Part shown: positions 1-5,269 of the stretch, piece after piece
Numbering within the stretch: the stretch's first letter is position 1
How the letters are laid out: the number at the start of each line of letters is the position of its first letter
From: Deltaproteobacteria bacterium
Lineage (GTDB): Bacteria; Desulfobacterota; Desulfobulbia; Desulfobulbales; BM004
Direction of reading: 5' to 3'
Length of the DNA: 5,269 bases
NCBI GenBank assembly: GCA_020346205.1
Contig: CP070776.1
Location: 1,650,584-1,655,852 of the forward strand
Program-made: the position numbers and the translations under genes
The notes under the pieces: generated by a model
What the model was told of the DNA's origin: nothing
The model's database searches: none
Seen by the model: the letters and a program-made list of their open reading frames with translations, nothing else

Positions 1-2
1 AG

Positions 3-527
3 AAAAAAAGAAAGATTGACGTCAAACTGACAGCACAGCAAAGGAATGTCAGGTTTGAGCAAAGGGTCCATGCAAGAAAGATTAAAAAACAGGAAAAAAT
101 GATAACAGGAAGAAGCATTGTTGCCCTGAACAAACCTCTAAGAGCAAAAGAATATGAGGTAAGAAGGCAAGCAAATAAAGGACCAGAGCGGAAAGTTTCC
201 CAGAACAACAGCAGAATTATCACAGGACAGAGCAAAAAAAAGAACATATTAGAACAGAATGGCAGTAGAGAAAGAAGATCAGTGCGGAACCAGACACGCA
301 TGACGAAAAAACAAGTTGCTCAAATTGAGCGGAGCAGTAACGGAAATAAGGAGAAAAACAGAAAATCAGCTAACGGAAAACGAAAAGAGGGTAAACAGGA
401 AAAAAAGATCGCCGGGACAGGGCAAGACAGCAAACAGCAAAAAAAGTATCAGGAAAGGCAGAGAACAAGGAAAAGGGCAGGCAGAAACTTTGCCTCAGCC
501 TCACTCGATATAAGACGCTTCAGATAG
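3..527 (+). CDS. 3' end of an unrecognised, very basic low-complexity protein (5' truncated by window edge)
   Basis: I do not recognise this protein. The frame is open from base 3 to a TAG at 525-527, 174 codons with no stop, while by my reading the other two plus frames carry roughly ten stops each over the same stretch. That contrast argues for real coding even though the DNA is T-poor and purine-rich. Roughly 30% of residues are Lys or Arg, few are acidic, and Gln, Asn, Ser and Gly are common. There is no hydrophobic segment, cysteine or histidine cluster or catalytic motif, so it should be a disordered, strongly cationic tail or protein, possibly binding nucleic acid (inference). Arg is mostly AGA/AGG, unlike the CGN-rich usage of dnaG further along. 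An ATG at 99 with AGGA four bases upstream could be the true start, giving 142 residues, but the open frame continues upstream, so it may equally be the C-terminal tail of a larger protein such as an RNA helicase. A terminator follows 28 bases after the stop. Confidence 0.45.
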   Translation, partial: KKRKIDVKLTAQQRNVRFEQRVHARKIKKQEKMITGRSIVALNKPLRAKEYEVRRQANKGPERKVSQNNSRIITGQSKKKNILEQNGSRERRSVRNQTRMTKKQVAQIERSSNGNKEKNRKSANGKRKEGKQEKKIAGTGQDSKQQKKYQERQRTRKRAGRNFASASLDIRRFR

Positions 528-555
528 ATATACTGGGGAAAAATTACTAAAAAAT

Positions 556-591
556 AAAAAAGGACAGTGCCTTACGGGACTGTCCTTTTTT
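556..591. terminator. Intrinsic terminator, probably bidirectional
   Basis: The arms 556-568 and 579-591 are perfect 13-base inverted repeats (core GGACAGT / ACTGTCC flanked by A6 and T6) with a 10-base loop, GCCTTACGGG. On the plus strand the stem ends in a U run and would close the basic open frame ending at 527. On the minus strand the A-rich flank becomes a long U-rich tract, so the same hairpin could end the antiporter operon, whose last stop is at 703. Its position between convergent genes fits a shared terminator. Confidence 0.93.
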
Positions 592-594
592 GTA

Positions 595-662
595 TAAGGA
601 GGAGAAGAAATGAAGCAGTCATGACTTGCTTTAGAATTACTATAAGCATTAATAAGCTCTGA
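595..662 (+). other. Orphan Shine-Dalgarno with two overlapping tiny ORFs
   Basis: TAAGGAGG at 595-602 matches the 16S anti-Shine-Dalgarno almost ideally and sits seven bases before an ATG at 610. That ATG opens only a four-codon ORF (MKQS, stop 622-624). The stop overlaps, as ATGA, a second ATG at 621 that reads 13 codons (MTCFRITISINKL) to a stop at 660-662. No longer frame follows and the region runs into the 3' end of the convergent antiporter gene. It may be a relic of a deleted gene, a genuine small peptide unit, or chance. The ribosome binding site is visible; expression is not shown. Confidence 0.3.
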
Positions 663-702
663 TCAAGTGACCACTCATTTTTATTTGGGAACAGTTTTTG
701 TC

Positions 703-1671
703 TTATCGAAGAATTAAGATGTAGCCTACATAGGCCACAAGGAGAATAAAACCATGCAGGCGTGAAAGCCCATGCTGTACGACAAGAATAGGGAGCAGAA
801 TCGCTGAAAAGCTGAACATGATGGGAATATCCCTGGTGAGCAGGTTGGAGGACATGGGAAAGGGCATAAGCAATCCGCTGAAGCCAAGCACCATGAGAAG
901 GTTGAAAAGGTTGCTGCCGATTATATTACCTGCAAGGATATCCGTGTGTTGCTGGCGAATGGCTGCAAGGCATGAGGCCAGTTCCGGAAGTGAAGTGCCG
1001 ACTGCTGCCAAAGTCAGCCCTATAACAAGTTCACTCACGCCAAAATGCCGGGCAATATCTATGGCTCCGTTGATGAAAAAACTGGAACCGATCGGCAGGC
1101 ACGCAAGACCTATAACAGTCACAGTGATAATGGCAGGCAGTGTTTGTTTATCAGTTTGCGCAGACCCTGGGTCGTCTTCCTGTAAGTTTTTATTATTGTT
1201 TGCTGCCAGGCGGAAGCTTTGCGCTGTATAGATAATGAGAGATATAAAAAAAATAAAACCGAGAAATCTTGGAAAAGTGCCATGCCATGCTGCAAGGAAT
1301 ACAATAATCGTGGCAATCAAAGCTATATAGAGTTCTTTGGAGACTGACCTGAACCTGACTGACAAAGGAGTGATGAGGGCGCAAATACCCAATATGAGAC
1401 CAATATTAGCGATATTGCTCCCAATGACATTACCTGTGAGTATATCCGGATGACCCTGCAGAAGGGCGATGAGTCCGACAAAGAGTTCAGGCATTGATGT
1501 GCCGAATGCTACTACAGTCAACCCGATGAGCAGAGAGCTCATGCCGAATCTCCTGGCAAGTTTTGCTGCACCGGATACCAAAAATTCTCCGCCAGCAGTC
1601 AGCAGGGTCAAGCCTCCAACCAGGGCAACCCAGGAAAGAAATATGGAAGAATAATTGGGTTCCAAATTCAT
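703..1671 (-). CDS. Calcium/sodium antiporter, CaxA/YrbG family
   Basis: This is an inner-membrane cation exchanger of the Ca2+:cation antiporter superfamily, expected to exchange Ca2+ for Na+ (or H+) across the membrane. The 322 residues are typical for the bacterial family and full length. Both halves carry the diagnostic alpha repeat. The first has GLTVVAFGTSMPE at 50-62 and GNVIGSN at 80-86; the second has GLTLAAVGTSLPE at 218-230 and GNIIGSN at 249-255. Glu62 and Glu230 of the GTSxPE motifs are the expected ion-binding acids, and both are present. The pattern of hydrophobic stretches fits about ten membrane segments in two inverted halves, joined by a hydrophilic loop at about 152-178 (rich in Asn, Asp, Gln). 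The ATG at 1671 overlaps the TGA of the upstream gene as ATGA, with no clear Shine-Dalgarno of its own, so translation is probably coupled. The actual transported ions cannot be read from sequence. Confidence 0.95.
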   Translation of the reverse strand: MNLEPNYSSIFLSWVALVGGLTLLTAGGEFLVSGAAKLARRFGMSSLLIGLTVVAFGTSMPELFVGLIALLQGHPDILTGNVIGSNIANIGLILGICALITPLSVRFRSVSKELYIALIATIIVFLAAWHGTFPRFLGFIFFISLIIYTAQSFRLAANNNKNLQEDDPGSAQTDKQTLPAIITVTVIGLACLPIGSSFFINGAIDIARHFGVSELVIGLTLAAVGTSLPELASCLAAIRQQHTDILAGNIIGSNLFNLLMVLGFSGLLMPFPMSSNLLTRDIPIMFSFSAILLPILVVQHGLSRLHGFILLVAYVGYILILR

Positions 1672-2390
1672 TTTGTTATTTCGGAGAGAATTTTTCCCCT
1701 GTGAATTTTAAAGGCCTTATCAACAATCTTTTTTAATTCTCTGCTGATGTTTGGAAGGGGCACCAATGGGGGTATGGTGATAAGTTCCGGGTCGATTGGC
1801 GGTGGTTTTTCTATGCGCATTTTCTGCTCAAAGGTCTCAACTGATCCCACATCAGGCGTGACACCCATACTGTCTTCACCGCCCTCTCCTTCCATGGCAC
1901 GGAGAAAACCCATGATATTACCGATATCGTTTTTTCTGTAGAACAGTTCAATTTCATGATTGATCGTTTCCCGGCAAGTTTCAATTTCCTCAAGGTTTTC
2001 CCGGTAATGTTCTACGTGGGCAGCCAGTCTTTCATAGGCGTCAAAAACCAGGTTTTTAAAACGGCCCGCCTTCGTCAGACCCCTTATATTGATGCCCTTG
2101 AAAACCTTTACCCTTATTGTGGGAGATTCGGTTATATAAGGGTCGTAAAAAAGTTTTTCCTCCCAGCCGGTAAGTTCCATGAATTCATGGATCAGTGTTT
2201 CTACCTGAAGCAGGACATATATACGGATCAATTCATAGCTTATTCTTTTTTCAAGTATAGAAAGCTGGTACTTGATTTTCTCCGTAAGGTCGAGGGTGTC
2301 TTCCTCGATCATTTTACGAAAGCCGAAATAACGTTCAGCGATTTCCCGCTTTAGTTCTACTGCCAGAATATCTTCAACGCTGGGCTTCAT
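1668..2390 (-). CDS. Hypothetical cytosolic helical protein, first gene of the antiporter operon
   Basis: I do not recognise a named domain. Starting at the ATG at 2390 the protein has 240 residues, no signal peptide and no membrane segment. Residues 1-75 are charged and amphipathic, likely long helices (EDILAVELKREIAERYFGF at 6-24, then ISYELIRIYVLLQVETLIHEF at 50-70). A middle region with YDPYITESPTIRVKVF (82-97) looks more beta-like. Residues 112-165 are again helical and Glu-rich. A Gly/acidic linker (167-185) and a proline-rich segment (PPPIDPELITIPPLVPLP, 196-213) precede a basic C-terminal helix. An upstream in-frame GTG at 2462 would add 24 residues, but it lies before the predicted transcription start and the extra residues look non-conserved in character. 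No good Shine-Dalgarno precedes either start. The 4-base ATGA overlap with the antiporter suggests co-expression and possibly a regulatory or membrane-associated partner role (inference only). Confidence 0.8.
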   Translation of the reverse strand: MKPSVEDILAVELKREIAERYFGFRKMIEEDTLDLTEKIKYQLSILEKRISYELIRIYVLLQVETLIHEFMELTGWEEKLFYDPYITESPTIRVKVFKGINIRGLTKAGRFKNLVFDAYERLAAHVEHYRENLEEIETCRETINHEIELFYRKNDIGNIMGFLRAMEGEGGEDSMGVTPDVGSVETFEQKMRIEKPPPIDPELITIPPLVPLPNISRELKKIVDKAFKIHRGKILSEITK

Positions 2391-2433
2391 GGGCAGAAGT
2401 ATAAATCTCTTTTGCTTGCTTGTATAATTCTGG

Positions 2434-2460
2434 GTTGTTGTGGAGCCTGACTCCAACAAC
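2434..2460. repeat. Imperfect inverted repeat in the leader of the minus-strand operon
   Basis: The arms GTTGTTGTGGAG (2434-2445) and CTCCAACAAC (2451-2460) pair as TGGAG/CTCCA plus GTTGT/ACAAC with a two-base bulge, around a CCTGA loop. No U run follows on either strand, so it is not a terminator. It lies at the predicted transcription start of the antiporter operon, so it could be an operator or a stem at the 5' end of the mRNA. Confidence 0.4.
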
Positions 2461-2462
2461 AC

Positions 2463-2490
2463 ACTATAGCATGGAACAGTACACCAGCAA
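2463..2490 (-). promoter_or_regulatory. Candidate sigma-70 promoter for the hypothetical-antiporter operon
   Basis: Read on the minus strand, TTGCTG (2490-2485) is followed after 16 bases by TATAGT (2468-2463), a five-of-six match to the -10 consensus with a three-of-six -35. Transcription would start near 2456, leaving a leader of about 65 bases before the ATG at 2390. This start site lies downstream of the alternative GTG at 2462, which favours the shorter protein. Confidence 0.45.
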
Positions 2491-2616
2491 TTTATTACAG
2501 CAATATTTTTTTGTTACACTCTGTGAACTAAGAGTAAAAAAACAGGTGAAAGTTAAGGCTTTGGGGTTGTTGCTGAAGAGAAAGCAGTAAAGACAGATTC
2601 GGGTGTAGAATTTAGC

Positions 2617-2645
2617 TTGACACAAGGGAAGTATATGTTCACTAT
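2617..2645 (+). promoter_or_regulatory. Possible promoter immediately before dnaG
   Basis: A perfect TTGACA at 2617-2622 is followed, 17 bases on, by CACTAT (2640-2645), a weak -10 that keeps the important A2 and T6. It would start transcription around 2652, almost at the dnaG ATG, giving a nearly leaderless mRNA. A competing choice is a TAGAAT at 2606-2611 with a poor -35, which would put the start near 2618 and keep the ribosome binding site at 2624-2631 in the transcript. The two cannot both explain translation in the same way. Confidence 0.3.
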
Positions 2646-2658
2646 CAATATGTTATGA
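2635..2658 (+). CDS. Possible seven-codon leader peptide coupled to dnaG
   Basis: An ATG at 2635 with a good Shine-Dalgarno (AAGGGAAG, 2624-2631; GGGA five bases from the start) reads MFTINML and stops at TGA 2656-2658. The stop overlaps the dnaG ATG at 2655 as ATGA. The dnaG start itself has no Shine-Dalgarno at a normal distance, the nearest being about 25 bases upstream, so reinitiation after the leader could explain its translation. Caution: any ATG followed by A creates such a stop, so the overlap has a fair chance of being accidental. Confidence 0.3.
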   Translation: MFTINML

Positions 2659-4487
2659 CCTCTTCTTTCGAACAAAAAGATGCTGTGCAGCGTGTAAAAG
2701 ATGCAGCCCAGATCATTGATATCATAGGCGAATGTGTCTCACTTAAACGGGCTGGTGCCAACATGAAGGGCCTTTGTCCTTTTCATGCTGAAAAAACACC
2801 TTCCTTTATGGTTAATCCGGCGCGCCAATCTTTCCATTGTTTTGGCTGCGGCGAAGGTGGGGATGTCTTCAGCTTTATGATGAAATATTACAACCTCACA
2901 TTTCCCGAGACCCTTAAGCAACTGGCCCAGCGTTACCAGATTACACTTCCGGAAAGGAAATTTTCTTCAGAGGACCAGGCCAAGGCGGAAAAGCGGCAGA
3001 AGCTTTTTGATGCTAACGAACGGGCAGCACGCATGTACCATGAATATTTACTGAATCATGCAGGTGGGGCACAGGCGCGTGAGTATCTGAAAGAAAGGGA
3101 AATAACCCCTGAAATGATCACTTTGTTCAACCTGGGATATGCTCCTGCCGGATGGGACTACCTGAGCAATAAGGTTTCAAAGTCATCTATTACACTGGGC
3201 GAAGCAGAAGAGTCCGGTTTGCTTGTCAGAAAGGACCGGGGCGGCTTTTACGATCGTTTCAGGGACAGGGTCCTGTTTCCTATTTATGAATTGACCGGCA
3301 GGGTTGTTGGTTTTGGGGGCAGGATCCTGGGAGAAGGAGAACCAAAATATCTCAATACACCTGAAACCCTAATTTTTGACAAAAGCCGTATGCTGTTCGG
3401 GCTTTTTCAACATAGAGATGCCATCCGCAAAATAAGGCAGGCGGTTGTGGTTGAGGGAAACTTCGATCTTCTGGCACTGGCCTCCTATGGCGTTGATAAT
3501 GTTGTGGCACCTCTCGGTACAGCCTTGACCCAGCAACAGATCAGGCTTTTGAAAGGTTACGCTGATGAGGTCATACTACTGTTTGATGGCGATGAGGCAG
3601 GCATCAAGGCTGCCATGCGGGCAGTGCCACTGTTTCTTGCCGAGCAGGTTGCTGCCAGGGTAGCCCTGCTGCCAGCCATGCATGATCCAGACACATATAT
3701 CAGGGCGCACGGTAAGGATGGGCTTGAGAAATACCTGGTGGGTGCTCTTCCCATCCTGGAATTTGCCTTCGAGCACCTTAAGGACAAGCATGGGATTAGT
3801 ATGACTGGTAAGGGAAAGATCCTTGAAGAACTGGAGCCGCTTATCCATGCCTCTGGAAGCAGCCCATTTCAGCAATCGGTACTTATCTCCGAATTCAGTA
3901 ATAAGCTGGGGCTGGACCCGGACCAGGTTATGCAGGGGTTTAAGGCAGCTGCCAGGAAAAAAAGTCAGCACAGGCCAGGAAGGGCGAGTGGAGATCAAAC
4001 AACTAAAGATGCAGCTAAGGTCAATATCCAGCTCCCCAGAAAACAGGCGCAGCTCCTGGAGTTCCTGATCTTTAACCCCGGCTACCTGAAAAGATTTCTT
4101 GAAGCAGGCATAGAGGACATTCTGGTAGAAAGCCCTGCAAGTAATATACTTGAAGCATTGCAGAAACTGGCAGCTGAAAATGAGGATTCTGGCCCGGAAC
4201 AACTCATTGAAATTCTTCCAGAAGGCCCCGAGCGTTCCTATGTTTCGCGCCTTCTCGTTTCTTCACCATTTTTAAGGCAATATGATCAAAAAGAGCTGAC
4301 AGAGAACATGGCAGAAGAGATGCTTGTCTGGCTTGTGCGCTATCGTTTTAAAAAAGAGATCCAGCAACTGAGCGAAGAAATACGCAACGCTCAACAGAAC
4401 CAGGACCAGAAACTGCTTGAAGAGTTGCTGCTTAGAAAAGCTGAGCTGAATAAGTATTTGGCCTCAATGAATGTCGGGGATAATTAG
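2655..4487 (+). CDS. dnaG: DNA primase DnaG
   Basis: DnaG makes the short RNA primers for chromosome replication at the fork, recruited by the DnaB helicase. The protein is complete at 610 residues, normal for the bacterial family. Domains in order: an N-terminal CHC2 zinc ribbon (Cys41, His44, Cys62, Cys65), the RNA-polymerase core with RFRDRVLFPI at 201-210, GRVVGFGGR at 215-223 and PKYLNTPET at 230-238, then the TOPRIM domain. TOPRIM holds the acidic residues Glu267 (EGNFD), Asp311 and Asp313 (DGD) that bind catalytic Mg2+, and DPDTYIRAHG at 344-353. A polar linker at about 432-455 leads to the C-terminal helicase-binding domain, which is helical and Gln/Glu-rich near the end. The ATG at 2655 is the only in-frame start before the zinc ribbon and after a TAG at 2613. 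It heads the plus-strand operon, with dprA starting one base after its TAG. Confidence 0.99.
   Translation: MTSSFEQKDAVQRVKDAAQIIDIIGECVSLKRAGANMKGLCPFHAEKTPSFMVNPARQSFHCFGCGEGGDVFSFMMKYYNLTFPETLKQLAQRYQITLPERKFSSEDQAKAEKRQKLFDANERAARMYHEYLLNHAGGAQAREYLKEREITPEMITLFNLGYAPAGWDYLSNKVSKSSITLGEAEESGLLVRKDRGGFYDRFRDRVLFPIYELTGRVVGFGGRILGEGEPKYLNTPETLIFDKSRMLFGLFQHRDAIRKIRQAVVVEGNFDLLALASYGVDNVVAPLGTALTQQQIRLLKGYADEVILLFDGDEAGIKAAMRAVPLFLAEQVAARVALLPAMHDPDTYIRAHGKDGLEKYLVGALPILEFAFEHLKDKHGISMTGKGKILEELEPLIHASGSSPFQQSVLISEFSNKLGLDPDQVMQGFKAAARKKSQHRPGRASGDQTTKDAAKVNIQLPRKQAQLLEFLIFNPGYLKRFLEAGIEDILVESPASNILEALQKLAAENEDSGPEQLIEILPEGPERSYVSRLLVSSPFLRQYDQKELTENMAEEMLVWLVRYRFKKEIQQLSEEIRNAQQNQDQKLLEELLLRKAELNKYLASMNVGDN
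4476..4480 (+). promoter_or_regulatory. Ribosome binding site of dprA inside the end of dnaG
   Basis: GGGGA lies in the last codons of dnaG, eight bases before the GTG at 4489. It decides between that GTG and an in-frame ATG at 4471, which would overlap dnaG by 17 bases and has no Shine-Dalgarno of its own. Confidence 0.55.
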
Positions 4488-4488
4488 G

Positions 4489-5269
4489 GTGACAGGCAGC
4501 AAAAATCTGCATTCATGGCTAGCTCTGCACCTGGTTCCCGGCATGGGATCCGTGACATGTAACAGGCTTGTAACTCATTTCGGCAGCCCCGACAGGGTAT
4601 TATCAGCAAGCATTTCCGATCTGACCGCAGTATGTCGATTGCGCCAGGAAAGCCTGGCCGCCTTAAGTGAAGAGGGAAGGAAGAACCTTCAAGCACTTGC
4701 CAATGATGAAATCCAGCAGGCAGCCAGTAAAAATATTAAAATAATTGCCTGTGATGACCCGCTCTACCCCTCTTTGCTGAAGAATATCCATGATCCTCCG
4801 GTTGTACTTTATGTGTTGGGCAATCCTGAACTTCTCAACTGCAAAGGGATCGGTGTTGTAGGTTCTCGTGCGGCCACACATTACGGCAGAAGTATTGCGC
4901 AAAAGATGGCAAACAGTCTGGCCAGTCAGAGCTTTACCATTATAAGCGGCATGGCTCTGGGGATTGATACTGCAGCCCATAACGGGGCACTGGCAGCAGA
5001 AGGCACTACAATAGCGGTGTTGGGGTGCGGTCTTGATGTCATCTATCCTCCAAGTAACCATAAGCTGTATAGAGACATTGCTTCCTCAGGGGCAGTGGTC
5101 AGTGAATACCCGCTTGGTACCAAACCGGATAATTTCCGTTTCCCGGCCCGCAACAGGATCATCAGCGGACTGTCTCTCGGAATTGTGGTGGTGGAGGCGG
5201 CAAACCGGTCCGGATCGCTTATTACTGCAAAACATGCCCTGGACCAGGGTAGGGAGGTATTTGCTGTCC
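4489..5269 (+). CDS. dprA: DNA-processing protein DprA/Smf (3' end beyond window)
   Basis: DprA binds incoming single-stranded DNA in the cytoplasm during natural transformation, shields it and loads RecA; in many non-competent bacteria it is kept with a less clear role. The window holds 260 residues from a GTG start and no stop, out of roughly 360-400 usual for the family, so the C-terminal winged-helix region is missing only because the window ends. Residues 9-32 (WLALHLVPGMG, then a RLVTHFG helix) form the N-terminal helix-hairpin-helix/SAM-like part. The Rossmann-like DNA-binding core follows: DDPLYPSLLKNIHDPP (89-104), GVVGSRAATHYGR (122-134), ISGMALGIDTAAH (152-164), AVLGCGLDVIYP (176-187), SEYPLG (205-210), RFPARNRIISGLS (217-229) and GSLITA (242-247), all typical. 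It follows dnaG by one base and is almost certainly cotranscribed and translationally coupled with it. An ATG at 4471 would add six residues at the N-terminus. Confidence 0.97.
   Translation, partial: MTGSKNLHSWLALHLVPGMGSVTCNRLVTHFGSPDRVLSASISDLTAVCRLRQESLAALSEEGRKNLQALANDEIQQAASKNIKIIACDDPLYPSLLKNIHDPPVVLYVLGNPELLNCKGIGVVGSRAATHYGRSIAQKMANSLASQSFTIISGMALGIDTAAHNGALAAEGTTIAVLGCGLDVIYPPSNHKLYRDIASSGAVVSEYPLGTKPDNFRFPARNRIISGLSLGIVVVEAANRSGSLITAKHALDQGREVFAV

Noticed and set aside
316..513. 65-residue plus-strand ORF inside the purine-rich region
   Set aside because: It lies wholly inside the longer stop-free frame, that frame is broken upstream by many stops, and it owes its length to the low T content.
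818..1231. 137-residue plus-strand ORF opposite the antiporter
   Set aside because: It is antisense to a clear antiporter gene with conserved alpha repeats and has no family features of its own.
1956..2354. 132-residue plus-strand ORF opposite the hypothetical gene
   Set aside because: The minus-strand frame has operon context, promoter and ATGA coupling; the plus frame has none of these and looks like a shadow.
2391..2462. N-terminal extension of the hypothetical protein from a GTG at 2462
   Set aside because: The GTG lies upstream of the predicted transcription start, lacks a Shine-Dalgarno and adds a Ser/Thr/Asn-rich stretch unlike the rest; not fully excluded.
2485..2504. Direct repeat CAGCAAT at 2485-2491 and 2498-2504
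   Set aside because: Two short copies 13 bases apart in AT-rich DNA are easily chance, and one copy is already used by the putative -35.
2513..2528. Dyad GTTaCACtctGTGAAC in the divergent intergenic region
   Set aside because: Six pairs with an asymmetric base and no second copy is too weak to call an operator.
3576..4202. 208-residue minus-strand ORF inside dnaG
   Set aside because: It is antisense to the conserved primase TOPRIM and linker regions and shows no recognisable domain.
4663..5061. 132-residue minus-strand ORF inside dprA
   Set aside because: It is antisense to the conserved DprA core motifs.

Overview
The window looks like ordinary chromosomal DNA of moderate GC content, most likely from a Desulfobacterota (former Deltaproteobacteria) organism. 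That assignment is an inference: it rests on the general look of the DNA primase (an EGNFD version of the TOPRIM acidic motif) and the base composition, not on any marker gene. No plasmid, phage, insertion-sequence, CRISPR, tRNA or rRNA signature was seen.

Layout, left to right. Bases 1-527 are a purine-rich, T-poor stretch holding the 3' end of an open frame that enters from outside the window. It encodes a very basic, low-complexity, unrecognised protein. It is closed by a perfect 13-bp terminator hairpin (556-591) that can work on both strands. Just past the hairpin is a near-perfect Shine-Dalgarno sequence leading into two tiny overlapping ORFs with no recognisable gene behind them. Bases 703-2390, minus strand, are a two-gene operon. 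First comes a 240-residue cytosolic helical protein of unknown function, then a CaxA/YrbG-type Na+/Ca2+ antiporter joined to it by a 4-base ATGA overlap. A plausible minus-strand promoter and a hairpin lie just upstream.

Bases 2391-2654 are the divergent intergenic region. From 2655 the plus strand carries a DNA-replication and DNA-uptake pair: dnaG (complete primase) followed after one base by dprA (cut by the window end). The start of dnaG overlaps the stop of a possible 7-codon leader ORF that has the only good ribosome binding site nearby, so dnaG may be translated by coupling.

Functionally, DnaG makes RNA primers at the replication fork and DprA binds single-stranded DNA and loads RecA. 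The tight dnaG-dprA junction puts two single-stranded-DNA proteins in one transcript, and rpoD, which often follows dnaG in Proteobacteria, is not there. The minus-strand operon is an ion-homeostasis unit whose first gene is uncharacterised. I found no clear new defence or mobile system. The most unusual items are the basic open frame, the orphan ribosome binding site after the terminator, the unknown antiporter partner and the dnaG leader ORF.
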